From the NCBI RefSeq assembly GCF_037176765.1, contig NC_090025.1, positions 164,840,822 through 164,904,821 of the forward strand: a DNA stretch of 64,000 nt, written 5' to 3'. The translations under genes and the position numbers were made by a program. The notes beneath the pieces are model-generated. The model was not told where the DNA came from. It ran no database searches and saw only the letters and a list, made by a program, of their open reading frames with translations. How positions within the stretch are numbered: the first letter of the stretch is position 1; every line of letters starts with the position of its first letter. The DNA comes from Anolis sagrei. Lineage: Eukaryota > Chordata > Lepidosauria > Squamata > Anolidae. Below, one piece after another: positions 21,776-32,525 of the stretch.

Positions 21776-23378
21776 CTAGCTGTGCCCTGCCACGCGTTGC
21801 TGTGGCCTATAGTAAAACTTATCAAAGTTGAGGTAGATATCTGGACTATTATGAAAGAGAGGTCCCTACCTATTCCTTCCCCCTTTTCCTCCCCCTTTCT
21901 CTCCTTTCTTCCTTCTCTACCTCTTTCTTTATTTCCTTCTTTCACTACTTGGTTTCATCCTTCTCTCTTTCCTTCATTCCCTCCCCCTTTCTTCCTTTGC
22001 CTTTCTTCCCTCCCTGTTAGCTTCCTTCTTTCACTTTTTATTTCCTTTTATTTTACCACCAACATAACAATAACAGTAATGCAATGCATTGCCTCTGGGA
22101 CCTGACACCTCTCCCATTCCCCCTAAAAGGGTCTCATAGGAACAATAGCATAATAATAATAATAGACATAACAACCTTTACCCGCCACGTGTTGCTGTGG
22201 CCAATCTTCCCTCTTCTCTCCTTCTTTCCCTCCTTCCTTCCTTCCTTCCCTCCCATCTTTCCTTCTCCTCTTCTTTCTCTATCTCTTTCCTTCCTTCCCC
22301 CTTTTTCTTTCTTTTCTGCGGTCTCTCTTTTCTTTCCTTCCATCTTTCCTTTTCTTTCCTTTTCTTCTTCCTTCTTTCTCTAACTTTCCTTCCTTCCCCC
22401 TTTTTCTTTACCTCCCTTTCTCTTTCTTCCTTCTTTCCTTCCTTCCTGTCTTTCCTAGATTTTGACAGGGTGGAAAGGGGCAGGGTGTGGTTTGGAGGTG
22501 GCGTGAAGTAAAAGGAGGTAAGATTGGGGCAGGGGAGTGATGGAGCGTGGGGTTGCGTGTGTGTATGCGGCGGCGGGGGGAGTGATGGAGTGTGGGGTTG
22601 CGTGTGCGGCGGCGGGGGGGAGTGGGGTTGCGTGTGTGTGTGCGGCGGCGGGGGGAGTGATGGAGTGTGGGGTTGTGTGTGTGTGTGCGGCAGGGTGTGT
22701 GTGTGTGCGGGAAGCGGCGCGGCGGGGCTTGGAGTGGGCATGGTTTCCACAGAGGGAACATTGGCCGGAAGGCCATGTGCGCGCACCAGGGAACTTGCGG
22801 CTGGGCGCCAATGCGCATGCTCAGTTGTTTTGCCATTTTGTGAGTGTGTTGTTGTGTTGTTTTTCATTTTGAGTAGATATGTTTGTACCTTGTGGGTTGT
22901 GTTATGGGCATGGGAATTTTGGTTAAGTTTCGTTGGGGGATTTTTGAGTTTTGTTGTTTTGCCGTTTTGTGAGTGTGTTGTTGTGTTGTTTTTCATTTTG
23001 AGTAGATATGTTTGTACCTTGTGGGTTGTGTTATGGGCATGGGAATTTTGGTTAAGTTTTGTTGGGGTTTTTTTGAGTTTTGTTCTTTGGCCATTTTGTG
23101 AGTGTGTTGTTGTGTTGTTTTTCATTTTGAGTAGATATGTTTGTACCTTGTGGGTTGTGTTATGGGCACGGGAATTTTGGTTAAGTTTCGTTGGGGGATT
23201 TTTGAGTTTTGTTGTTTTGCCGTTTTGTGAGTGTGTTGTTGTGTTGTTTTTCATTTTGAGTAGATATGTTTGTACCTTGTGGATTGTGTTATGGGCATGG
23301 GAATTTTGGTTAAGTTTCGTTGGGGGGTTTTTGAGTTTTGTTTCCTCGTTGGATGCCCCTAACAAATTTATATATATA
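21776..23378 (+). repeat. Unclassified repeat family D, expanded by simple and tandem repeats
   Basis: Begins ACTAGCTGTGCCCTGCCACG, has a second head at about 22180 (CCGCCACGTGTTGCTGTGG) and ends TTTATATATATAGATG, the same termini as copies at 25991 and 42749. Inside lie a (CTTT/CCTT)n tract (21860-22455), a GT/GC-rich minisatellite (22515-22735) and a 129-bp array (22820-23345). It lies just upstream (TRIOBP strand) of coding exon 1. Confidence 0.6.
22820..23345. repeat. Four-copy 129-bp tandem array
   Basis: The mark GAGTGTGTTGTTGTG recurs at 22842, 22971, 23100 and 23229, exactly 129 bp apart. Because 129 is 43 codons, frames stay open on both strands, giving spurious long proteins. Copies differ by few bases. 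Confidence 0.93.
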
Positions 23379-23384
23379 GATGGG

Positions 23385-23850
23385 ATGCTTCAATTGAACC
23401 AGGATGGTGTAATGAAAATATGCTGGGCTACACACCTGTGTTACTGCCATAACATCTGGAAGGCACCAGGCTGGTTAAGGCTATGTCAAAGTAAGCCACA
23501 GTTCAAATCCTATGCAGCCACGACACTTGACTTGGCTGGGCACTGGGTGCATCTACACTGTAGAATTAATGCAGTTTAACAACATTTTAACTGTCATGGT
23601 TCAATGCTATGGAACCCTGGGGTCTGTTGTTTTGTGAGACATCAGCACTTTTTGACATAGGAGACTAAAGACCTTGTAAAACTAAATCTCCCAGAGTTTC
23701 AGAGTATTAAGCTACAGCAGTTAAAGTGGTGTCAAACTGCATTAATTTTACAGTGCAGATATGCCCACTAACTCTCAGCCTGTCCTACCTCACAAGGTTA
23801 TTGTGAGGACAAGATGAGATGGAAGGATACTGTATACCTCTTCAAGTTGC
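23385..23850. mobile_element. SINE split by a palindromic MITE
   Basis: A SINE-like unit (GATGGTGTAATGAAAATATG... and ...CTCACAAGGTTATTGTGAGGAC) is separated by a CTACACTGTAGAAT-family MITE at about 23549-23768. Confidence 0.6.
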
Positions 23851-24857
23851 GCAGAGCAGGGGTGACAAGCAGTTGGTCCTCCAGATGTTTTGGCCAACAA
23901 CCCCCAAAATCCCAAGCCAGGTGTGGCCAGTGATATAAGGCTGTGGGAGTGGTACTCTAAAACATCTGGAATGCTACTTTATTACTGCTGGGAACAAGTG
24001 AAATAGATTAAGGACCATGCTAAATGTATTTAAATCTAGGAAAACAAAAAATCCTCATGTGGGTGCTCACAGCTTCCATCGTACCTGTTTGGGCCCCAAG
24101 TAGCAGTCTAAATATCTTCACCCCTCCTAAAACCACAAGCATCTGCATTTGAGAGGTTGATGAGGCTATGACCTTTGCGTGGCAAAGATTTTTGGTTTTT
24201 GTCTGACTACAACTCCCTAATCCCCCAACAGCAGGGATATGGAGAGTCCACAATATTAACTTTTGTAAGATCTTTAGGCTCTAGAGCAGAGGTGGCCAAA
24301 AAAAGGAGACAATAATCCACAGGAGGCCACAACTTCCTTTCTGGTGGGTGTCCTTGGCTTTTGCCCAATCTCATTTTGATCCAGGGAGGCTCTTCTGCAT
24401 ATTAAGGATCATGCTCATTATGTGTTGACATAATCTACTATAGATTTGGAAGTTTTAGGAATGCATCACTGGAGCACAGAGGGTTGTTTCCTTAAAACCA
24501 GGTTTCCCTTGACCCAACTAATTTGGTATTTTGAATGACAACTGATACCTGATATTTGCATCCAAACTCTGTTGAGGAGAAACCTTCAGTTTGCATTATG
24601 CTTGTTTAAAAGAGGCAATCCATACTCAATGCTTTTATTTGGCAGGGAACAGGCCTTATTAACCCTCTACCCTTTCACTTTTTCAGCTGCTTTTAAAATG
24701 CCCCATTTTCTCTCTCCACCTGTGACCTTCCCCTTTTATGATTTGCTTATTTCACCTGCTGCAAAGTAAAAGCAAAGTGAAAAAGTAGCTTGCACTCAGT
24801 TAACTCAGCAAAGTGAATAAAAATCATATTCTTTAGCACTTCAAACTATAGGAGTAT

Positions 24858-25325
24858 GGGTTGCTGTGAGTTTTCTGGGCTGTAGAGCCATATTCCAGAA
24901 GCATTCTCTCCTGATGTTTCACCCACATCTATGGCAAGCATCCTCAGAGGTTGTGAGATCTGTTGGAAACTAAGCAAGTGAGTTTTATGTATCTGTGGAA
25001 TGTCCAGAGTGGGAGAAAGAACTCTTTGTCTGTTTGAGGCAAGTGTGAATTTTGCAAACGGCCACCTTGATTAGCATTGAAGCTTCAGAGCCTTGCTGCT
25101 TCCTGCCTGGGTGAAACCATTGTTGGGGGGTGTTAGCTGCCCCAGATGGTTTCCTGTCTGGAATTCCCCCTTTTTTGCATATTGTTCTTTATTTAGTGTC
25201 CTGATTTTAGAGGTTTTTTTTAAAATACTGGTAGCCAGATTTTGTTCATTTTCATGGTTTCCTCCTTTCTGTTGAAATTGTCCACACGATTGTGGATTTC
25301 AGGTGTTTCTCTGTGTAGCCCAACA
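24858..25325 (-). mobile_element. Penelope-like element 3' fragment
   Basis: Antisense tail (GGGTTGCTGTGAGTTTTC, CAGAAGCATTCTCTCCTGA) continuing into the end of the coding region (TTTGTTCATTTTCATGG, antisense of the KMNKIW block). Confidence 0.78.
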
Positions 25326-25464
25326 CATATAGGAGTATGTCTGTGTTTTCTACCCAATTAGTTCCATTGGTCGACATACCCAAACTATTTTCATCTATCT
25401 GGAGTATGGAGAAGTGACATCACACCCAGAATCCTGTAATTTTTTCCCAGACTCTGTGTATCTT

Positions 25465-25790
25465 TATTAAAAGGTAAAGGTTTCCCCTGACATTAAGTCA
25501 AGTCATGTCTGACTTCTGGAGAGTGGTGCTTATCTCCATTTCTAAGACATAGACACCTCCAAGGTCATGTGATAAGCATGATTGCATGGAGCGCCATTAC
25601 CTTGCAGCAGAAGCCATACCTATTGATCCACTCACATTTGCATGTTTTCGAACTGCTAGGTTGGCAGAAGCTGGGACTAACAGTGGAAGCTCACCCTGAT
25701 CCTCAGATCTGAACCACCAATCTTTTGGTCAGCAAGTTCAGCAGCTCAGCGGATTAACCCGCTGTGCTACCAGGGGGACTTGCATCTTTA
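25465..25790 (-). mobile_element. SINE A, antisense
   Basis: Begins AAAGGTAAAGGTTTCCCCTG and ends GTGCTACCAGGGGGACT, the reverse complement of the copy at 5588. Confidence 0.85.
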
Positions 25791-25990
25791 TTAGGTCATC
25801 CTTTTAAATTAGTGCTGCCTTCCCAAACATGAAAGTCTTCACCTAAGTTGATAAACTGAAAGCATCCCTTCATCACATCTATGAGGCAGGTTCATTCTCA
25901 TTTCCATTTTACAGATATTGAGGAATGGAAAGACTTACTAAGATCATGCAAGAGGAAAAGGTTTAAAAGGGAGAAGAACATTTATTTAAA

Positions 25991-26561
25991 ACTAGCCATG
26001 CATTGCTGTGGCCCAGTCTGTGTATATGTGTTTTGTGTGTATATATGCATATATGTGTGTGTATATATTTGTGCATATGTGGCTTTGTGCATGTGTTGTA
26101 ATGCATTTCTTGTTTTTGGCTTTTTTAAGTCTCTTCTGCTGTGTTTTTAAGTGTTTTTATGAGTGATGGTCACTAATTGGCCTGATAGGTATATTGTGTC
26201 CAAATTTGGTGTCAATTGGTCCAGTGGTTTTTGAGTTCTGTTAATCCCACAAATGAACATTACATTTTTATTTATATACTAACCATCTCCTGCCACACGT
26301 TGCTGTGGCCCAGTCTGTGTAGATGTGTTTTGTGTGTATATATATAATTGTGTATATACGTGGTTTTGTGCATGCATTGTGATGTATTCTTTTGTTTTTT
26401 GGCTTTTTAGGTCTCTTCTGCTATGTTTTTCAGTGTTTTTATGAGTGATGATCACTTGTTAGCCTAATAGGTGTATTGTGTCCAAATTTGGTGTCAATTT
26501 GTCCAGCGGTTTTTGAGTTCTGTTAATCCCACAAACGAACATTACATTTTTATTTATATAG
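25991..26561 (+). repeat. Two head-to-tail copies of repeat family D
   Basis: Copy 1 (25991-26277) and copy 2 (26278-26561) both run from ACTA(G/A)CCAT...TGCTGTGGCCCAGTC to GTTAATCCCACAAA and ATTACATTTTTATTTATATA, about 285 bp each. Confidence 0.8.
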
Positions 26562-26845
26562 AAGAAGCACATGCTGGGTGCAACTGGGCTAATTTTAACA
26601 GCAATCAATGCATGTTTCCATACAAATACGGCCTGGATTCATCACCATGCAAAGCAAACTATTGCTACACTTAACCTAATTATGCTCAGGAGAACATAAT
26701 GAAAGATAAGCACCTCCAAAGGTGATGGCCATTAACCATTAAGCTTTTGCAATCTAGTCACTGTAGCACACCTGTAGTACCAATTTGTTTCCCTACGCTA
26801 CCACCTGAGTGTGTATTTTTCTGCATTGGTTTATAGAAGATAAAA

Positions 26846-27040
26846 CAGGCATGGGTCAACTTGGGCTTTCCAAGTGTTTTGGACTCCAACTCCCACCATT
26901 CCTAACAGCCTCAGGCCCCTTCCTTTTCCCCCTCAGCCGCTTAAGCGGCTGAGGGGGGAAAAGGAAAGGGCCTGAGGCTGTTAGGAATGGTGGGAGTTGG
27001 AGTCCAAAACACCTGGAAGGCCCAAGTTGGCCCAGGCCTG
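26846..27040. mobile_element. Palindromic hAT MITE (CAGGCATGGG family), long form
   Basis: Termini CAGGCATGGGTCAACTTGG and CCAAGTTGGCCCAGGCCTG; the centre CAGCCGCTTAAGCGGCTG is a perfect palindrome. Flanks AGATAAAA/GGATAAAA fit an 8-bp duplication with one change. Confidence 0.82.
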
Positions 27041-27059
27041 GGATAAAAGGACAACTTGT

Positions 27060-27340
27060 GCTCAAAGAAAATGAAAACTCTTACTTGCATGCAGTTCCTT
27101 ACCCCAAAACAGCAGCTCCTCAGTTCGCACTTTGAATTAGTCTTTAGGAAAACTCTTTAAGGCACCGAACAATCGTTCTCCTTCTTAAACAGGCACTGAA
27201 CCAACGCTTCCCAGCTTCTTCCTTGCATGACTTCAAAAAGGGTTGCTGTTTTTAATTACCACGCCATGCACTTAAAGGGACTGATTCAAAAGGAGCTTCC
27301 AGTTGTGTCAAAACATTTTGCAACTACCCTCAAATAAAAG
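27060..27340 (-). other. Non-repeat block, possible alternative first exon
   Basis: No repeat family recognised. On the minus strand it ends with donor-like CATGCAA|GTAAGA and lies between the candidate promoter and the first TRIOBP coding exon. No open frame of note; could simply be unique intron DNA. Confidence 0.25.
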
Positions 27341-27467
27341 CCCTTTTTATGGTATCACCTGGGAAAAGAGGGGAAAAAAACTAAAGAAACCTTGGACTAT
27401 CTCCCTGCAAAACTGAAAAAAAGAGAGGAAAAATTGAACTGTTTTCATATTGACATAATGGCAAGAC

Positions 27468-27605
27468 ACACAATAATAATAATAATAATAATAATAATAT
27501 AACAAATAATAATAATAATAATAACAAATAATAAGAAGTGTCTGACATGTGATCCAATACAATAGTCAGCAGAGTGTCTGCTGTGGATTCATCTTGTTGT
27601 GTTTC

Positions 27606-27639
<34 letters not shown>

Positions 27640-27650
27640 CTTTATTTATA
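27468..27650 (+). repeat. (AAT)n tracts around an R4-type LINE tail
   Basis: (AAT)n at 27470-27533 and 27607-27640 flank GTGTCTGACATGTGATCC...TCATCTTGTTGTGTTTC, the R4-type 3' tail. Confidence 0.7.
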
Positions 27651-27892
27651 CCCCACCACCATCTCCCCGAAGCGAGGCCAAGCCCAAAACATACAGTGCA
27701 GCAAAGTAACATACAAAACAGAAAAGTTACATCTCAACAAAATATATAAAATAAGCAATATAAAATAACATAAGGAAAGTTGAACACAAAGGACGGGCCG
27801 AATGCACAAGATAAAATGATTAAACCCTGGATAAGATAGGAATAGAGTGTATTTGTAAGGGAGGAGCCAAGGAGGAGGAACAGTGCAGTTAG

Positions 27893-28880
27893 GCTGTAGA
27901 ATTAATCCAGTTTGAAACCACTTTAACTACTATGGCTCAATGCTATTGGGAGTCCTGGGAATTGTACTTTGTGCCTCCCCGAAATATATATCCCATTGGG
28001 TTGTTTTGAGTTTTCCGGGCTGTATGGTCATGCACCGGAAGCATTCTCTCCTGACATTTCGCCTGCATCTACAGCAGGTATCCTCCGAGGCTGTAAGGTC
28101 TGAGGTTGCTCCAGAAGCATTCTCTCCTGACGTTTTGCCTGCATCTATGGCAGGCATCCTCAGAAGTTGTGAGGTCTGAGGTTGCTCCAGAAGCATTCTC
28201 TCCTGACGTTTCACCTACATCTATGGCAGGCATCCTCAGAAGTTGTGAGGTCTGAGGTTGCTCCAGAAGCATTCTCTCCTGACGTTTCGCCTACATCTAT
28301 GGCAGGTATCCTCCGAGGCTGTAAGGTCTGAGGCTGCTCCAGAAGCATTCTCTCCTGACGTTTTGCCTGCATCTATGGCAGGCATCCTCAGAGGTTGTGA
28401 AGTCTGAGGTTGCTCCAGAAGCATTCTCTCCTGACGTTTCGCCTACATCTATGGCAGGCATCCTCAGAAGTTGTGAGGTCTGAAGTTGCTCCAGAAGCAT
28501 TCTCTCCTGACTGGGGAATTCCAGACAAGGATCAATCAGGGCCAGCTAACCCCTCCAAAAAAGAGCATGCAGTAACCAGCCAGACTTTGAAGCTGCAAAG
28601 ACATTAACTGCTAATCAAGGTAGCAAATTTGCCTCAAGCAGATAAGAGTTCTTTCTCCCACCCAACTGACTTCACAACCTCTGAGGAGGTCTGCCATAGA
28701 TGCAGGCGAAACGTCAGGAGAGAATGCTTCTGGAACATGGCCATACAGCCCGGAAAACTCACAACAACCGAGTAATTCCGGCCATGAAAACCTTCCACAA
28801 TACATATCCCACTACTCCACAGAGTGGAACTTTTGGCTGTTAAAAGTTGTGTTGAACCACATTAATTCTAAAGTGTATAT
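27893..28880. mobile_element. MITE interrupted by inverted Penelope-like sequences
   Basis: Left MITE half at 27893-27985 (CTGTAGAATTAATCCAG) and right half at 28805-28878 (CATTAATTCTAAAGTG) flank about 810 bp of Penelope-like DNA: an antisense tandem array and then a sense 3' end (28508-28805). Confidence 0.65.
28038..28505 (-). repeat. 76-bp tandem array derived from a Penelope-like tail
   Basis: GAAGCATTCTCTCC recurs at 28038, 28114, 28190, 28266, 28342, 28418 and 28494, each exactly 76 bp apart: six full units. Units differ by a few substitutions. Confidence 0.95.
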
Positions 28881-28927
28881 GCACCCTCAGGTGCCTTGAA
28901 AATATCCTTTCCTGCTCAGCAACTCAC

Positions 28928-29110
28928 CTTTCAGAACTGAGCGTCCACACCGTACAACTGGAGCGCTTCCATCGCTGTCTTCAGTCCTCGACAAAAAAAG
29001 CAATGAATACAAACTTTCCTCCAAGGGGGCGGCGGGAAGCCCCGCCCACTCTGCACCTTTTAATTGGCTGCAGGGGCCATTCTTATTTGCATGCGGCGTC
29101 CTCATTGGCT
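28928..29110 (-). promoter_or_regulatory. Candidate TRIOBP core promoter and non-coding first exon
   Basis: Read on the minus strand, this non-repeat GC-rich block has two CCAAT boxes (ATTGG on plus at 29104-29108 and 29063-29067), an octamer ATGCAAAT (29085-29092), an A/T-rich TATA-like stretch (29056-29065) and a GC box GGGCGGGG (29040-29047). Transcription would start near 29.03 kb. A first exon would end at 28928 with the strong donor AAAG|GTGAGT. A 13-codon upstream frame (28972-28931, starting MEALQLYG) stops just before that donor. It lies about 7.5 kb upstream of the first TRIOBP coding exon on the same strand, so assignment to TRIOBP is an inference. Confidence 0.55.
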
Positions 29111-29358
29111 GCTTGGGAGACAGCTTGGGAGGCGAATGGAGCCTCCGGAAAGGGGGGGGGGGGTCGGGTTTGGCGCTTTGGGAGTCAGACTAGAGTTCCC
29201 TTTATTGTGCTTTGGGTCTTCTGAATGAGAAGGGAAACGAGAAAGGCACACTTAATATGACACGGCATCCGTTTCGAGACCCATGGCTTCTCTTCCCGTC
29301 GCAGGAGGAGCCCTTCTGTCTCCTTCCCTTCTTGTTGGTGGCTGTTGCCAATACAGAG

Positions 29359-29770
29359 TGCATCCACACTGTAGCATTAATGCGGTTTGACTCCCACTTT
29401 AATTGCCATAGCTCAGTGCAATGGAACTCCTGGGAAACTAATGCATTGTTGAAGGCTTCCTTGGCCGAAATCACTGGGCTGTTGTAGGTTTTTCGGGCTG
29501 TATAGCCATGTTCTAGAAGCATGCTCTCCTGACATTTCGCCTGCATCTATGACAAGCATCCTGAGAGGTTGTGAGGTCTGTTGGAAACTAGGAAAATGGG
29601 GTTTATATATTTGTGGAATAATGTCCAGGGTGGGAGAAAGAATCCTTGTCTGCTTGAGGCAAGTGTGAATGTTGCAGTTGGCCACCTTGATTAGCATTAA
29701 ATAGCCTTGCAGCTTCAAAGCCTGGCTGCTTCCTGCCTGGGGGAAATCCTTTATCCATTATCTGCCTATA
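29359..29770 (-). mobile_element. Half MITE and Penelope-like 3' fragment
   Basis: 29359-29434 is the left half of a CTACACTGTAGAAT-type MITE; 29440-29770 is an antisense Penelope-like tail (GGCTGTTGTAGGTTTTTCGG, AAGCATGCTCTCCTGACAT). Confidence 0.7.
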
Positions 29771-29784
29771 CATCACACAGTCCT

Positions 29785-29866
29785 AGACACTTGTGAAGTG
29801 TCTGACGTGTGATCCAATACAACAGCCAGCAGAGTGTCTGCTGTGGACTCGTCTTGTTATGTTTCA

Positions 29867-29902
<36 letters not shown>

Positions 29903-30235
29903 TGATAATAATAATAATAACAACAACAACAGAGTAAAATACTAAATAACCTCGACTCGAGTATAAACCAAGGGGGACAGTCCTAGACACTTGGGAAGTG
30001 TCCGACATGTGATCCAATACAACAGCCAGCAGAATGTCTGCTGTGGACTCATCTTGTTGTGTTTCAAATAACAACAACAACAACAACAATGATAAATAGT
30101 AGTAGTAATAATAATAACAACAATAAGAGAGTAAAATAATGAAATAACTTTGACTTGAATATAAATCGAGGGGGACTTTTTCAGCCTTAAAAAGGGCTGA
30201 AAAACTAGGCTTATGCTTGAGTATATACAGTAATT
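29785..30235. mobile_element. R4-type tails with (AAT)n and an interrupted TATACTCGAG-type MITE
   Basis: R4-type tails at 29785-29865 and 29977-30067. A DNA element with CGACTCGAGTATAAACCA at 29951 and GCTTGAGTATATACAG at 30213 is split by the second tail; a related copy lies at 62.46-62.99 kb. Confidence 0.55.
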
Positions 30236-30237
30236 AT

Positions 30238-30885
30238 AGTAGTGGGGTTTATATATCTGTGGAAAGTCTAGAGTTGGAGAAAGGCAACTGTGCATGTTTT
30301 AATTAGCCACTTGGCTGTTAAAGTGATGCTCTCACCTCTGTCTTAGCCACTTGTCTTAGCATTTGATGGCCTGACAGGTTTTAGGAATGACTTTGTTAGG
30401 CTAATCACCTCTCAACAAAGGATTCCCCCAGGCACAAGCCTGGGGGAATCCTTTGCTGAGAGGTGATTAGTTGTTCCTGATTTTTTTCTTGTCTGGAGTT
30501 CCCCTGTGTTTTGTTCTGCATTTACTGCTATAATTTTAGAGTTTTTTTAAATACTGATAGCCAGATTTTGTTCATTTTCATGGTTTCCTCCTTTCTGTTG
30601 AAATTGTCCACATACTTATGGATTTCAATGGCTTCTCTGTGTAGCCTGACATGGTGGTTGTGAGAGTGGTCCAGAATTTCTGTGTTCTCAGATAATATGC
30701 TGTGTCCAGGCTGGTTCATGAGGTGCTCTGCTATGGCTCACTTCTCTGGTTGAATTAGTCTGCAGTGCCTTTCATGTTCCTTGATTCGTGTTTGGGCAAT
30801 GCCGCGTTTGGTGGTCCCTATGTAGACGTGTCCACAGCTGCCTGTTATACGGTAGACTCCTGCAGAGGTGAGAGCATCACTTTAA
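30238..30885 (-). mobile_element. Penelope-like element with GIY-YIG endonuclease fragment
   Basis: On the minus strand, 30880-30530 reads GVYRITGSCGHVYIGTTKRG, then RIKEHERHC and HREAIEIHKYVDNFNRKEET: the GIY...YIG motif and downstream part of the C-terminal nuclease of Penelope-like retroelements. A damaged fragment without the reverse transcriptase. A perfect-looking inverted repeat about GGATTCCCCCAGGC lies at 30402-30470. Confidence 0.85.
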
Positions 30886-31114
30886 CAGCCATGGCTCAGT
30901 GCTATGGAATCATGGGAGTTGTAGTATTTCTTATTATTCAGACATGTGTTTTATTTCAATGGTATAATGTGTATAAGAATGCATCACTTTGAATGACATC
31001 CTCAGAAATGCCCTCCTGTGACATCCCCAGGGCCTGCCTCCTATGATGTCACACTGAGCGATTCCTAGATCCCACATTTTGGTGCTGAAATCCCAGACGT
31101 TGGGGCACCGGGAC

Positions 31115-31560
31115 TGGGAGTAAGCTGTGTTAGATCACTACTGACTGAAAGGTCATGAGTTCAAAGCCAGCCCGGATCAGAGTGATCTTTCAACCATTGT
31201 GTAGCTCGCTGTTGTCGACCTTTGCAGCCCGAAAGACAGTTGCATCTGTCAAGTAGGAAATTTAGGTACCGCTTATGCAAGGAGGCTAATTTAACTAATT
31301 TACAACACCATAAAAATCTCCAGCAAGCATTGAAAGAATGAGAAAGTACTCCATCAGTGTCACAAATGGACAGTGAAGCAACAGCTCCCCTGGTGGCCAG
31401 AATACCCTCATGAAGCTGGAATGTTAAATGGCCTCTCTGGGTCTGTCTATATATGTTGTGTTTCTATGGCATTGAATGTTTTGCCATGTATATATACATT
31501 GTAATTCGCCCTGAGTCCCCTGAGGGGTGAGAAGGGCGGAATATAAATACTGATGCTATG
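31115..31560 (+). mobile_element. SINE with LINE-type tail
   Basis: tRNA-like head (CTGACTGAAAGGTCATGAG), body with GCAGCCCGAAAGACAG, then a tail CATTGAATGTTTTGCC...GAAGGGCGGAATATAAAT shared with local LINEs. Confidence 0.6.
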
Positions 31561-31574
31561 CTATGCAAGCAGAA

Positions 31575-31815
31575 GGTTGCTAAAACGGAGCATCTTTCCA
31601 TAAGCTTGGAGAAGACAATTATGTTGGGGAAAATGGAAGGAAAAAGGAAGAGGGGCCGACCAAGGGCAAGATGCATGGATGGTATCCTTGAAGTGACTGG
31701 CTTGACTTTGAAGGAACTGGGAGTGTCAATAGCTGACAGGGAGCTCTGTTGTGGGTTGGTCCACAAGGTCACAAAGTCAGAAGCAACTGATCAAACAGCA
31801 AAAAACAAATCAGCT
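31575..31815 (+). mobile_element. RTE/BovB LINE, C-terminal fragment
   Basis: Encodes LEKTIMLGKMEGKRKRGRPR and ELGVSIADRELCCGLVHKVT, the well-known C-terminus of BovB reverse transcriptase; a longer copy is at 58.09 kb. Confidence 0.82.
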
Positions 31816-32261
31816 CATTCACATTATCTGCTTTTAACTTGATTATATGAGTCTACACTGCCAGACAATCCAGCACAAAACAGATAATCTAGATTTTATA
31901 TGGCAGTGAGGAAGAGGCCTCACCAAACCAAAGCTAGTTTGTAAATTAGTATTTACATAAATTCTATGGATCATTCTAACCTAGGACTAACAATAGATCT
32001 GGATACTGAATTACAGCTAAAAAGTACATTTTCCCAGGTTCTGACCAGGTCCTAAAGTAGGATACGGATGCATTGTGTTGCCTTCTGGATGTTGTTGGAT
32101 TGTAAGTCTCAGAATCCCTTATCATGAGTTAAGTTGGCTGGAAGTTCCAAGCCAACCATATCAGGAATGTTATCTAATCACAACCCCGATCTAAAACATC
32201 ATCTCCATTTTTCTGGTAGATTGATTGATATGGTCACAGTTAACCTAGTTTTCACTGCCTT

Positions 32262-32525
32262 TTTGGAGCCCCCGGTGGCACAGTGGATTAAACTCTTGTG
32301 CCAGCAGGACTGCTGACCAAAAGGTTGGCAGTTCGAATCTGGAGAGCGGGGTGGGCTCCCATCTGTCAGCTCCAGCTTCTCATGCAGGGACATGAGAAAA
32401 ACCTCCCACAGGATGGTAAAACATCCAGGCGTCCCCTGGGCAACATTCTTGCAGGAGGCCAGTTCTCCCAAACCACAAGTGACTTGCAGTTTCTCAAGTC
32501 GCTCCTGACATTAAAAAAAAAAAGC
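32262..32525 (+). mobile_element. tRNA-derived SINE (family B)
   Basis: GGAGCCCCCGGTGGCACAG head, GGCAGTTCGAATCTGG box, end GTTTCTCAAGTCGCTCCTGAC plus A-run. Confidence 0.85.

Noticed and set aside
22178-23365. 395-codon minus-strand frame with Lys/Asn/Thr-rich and Pro/His-rich repeats
   Set aside because: The antisense reading of the same tandem and CT-rich repeats; no start context, splice sites or known family.
22524-23579. 351-codon plus-strand frame resembling a multi-pass membrane protein
   Set aside because: It spans a GT-rich minisatellite and four copies of a 129-bp tandem repeat; hydrophobicity comes from T-rich DNA and openness from the 43-codon period.
28069-28500. Repeated minus-strand frames MLLEQPQTSQ as a peptide family, or a CRISPR-like array
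   Set aside because: The 76-bp units are contiguous with no spacers and derive from a Penelope-like tail.
29003-29224. 73-codon plus-strand frame over the GC-rich block
   Set aside because: Lies across the candidate minus-strand promoter; GC content explains the open frame.
30765-30992. 75-codon plus-strand frame
   Set aside because: Antisense of the Penelope GIY-YIG region.
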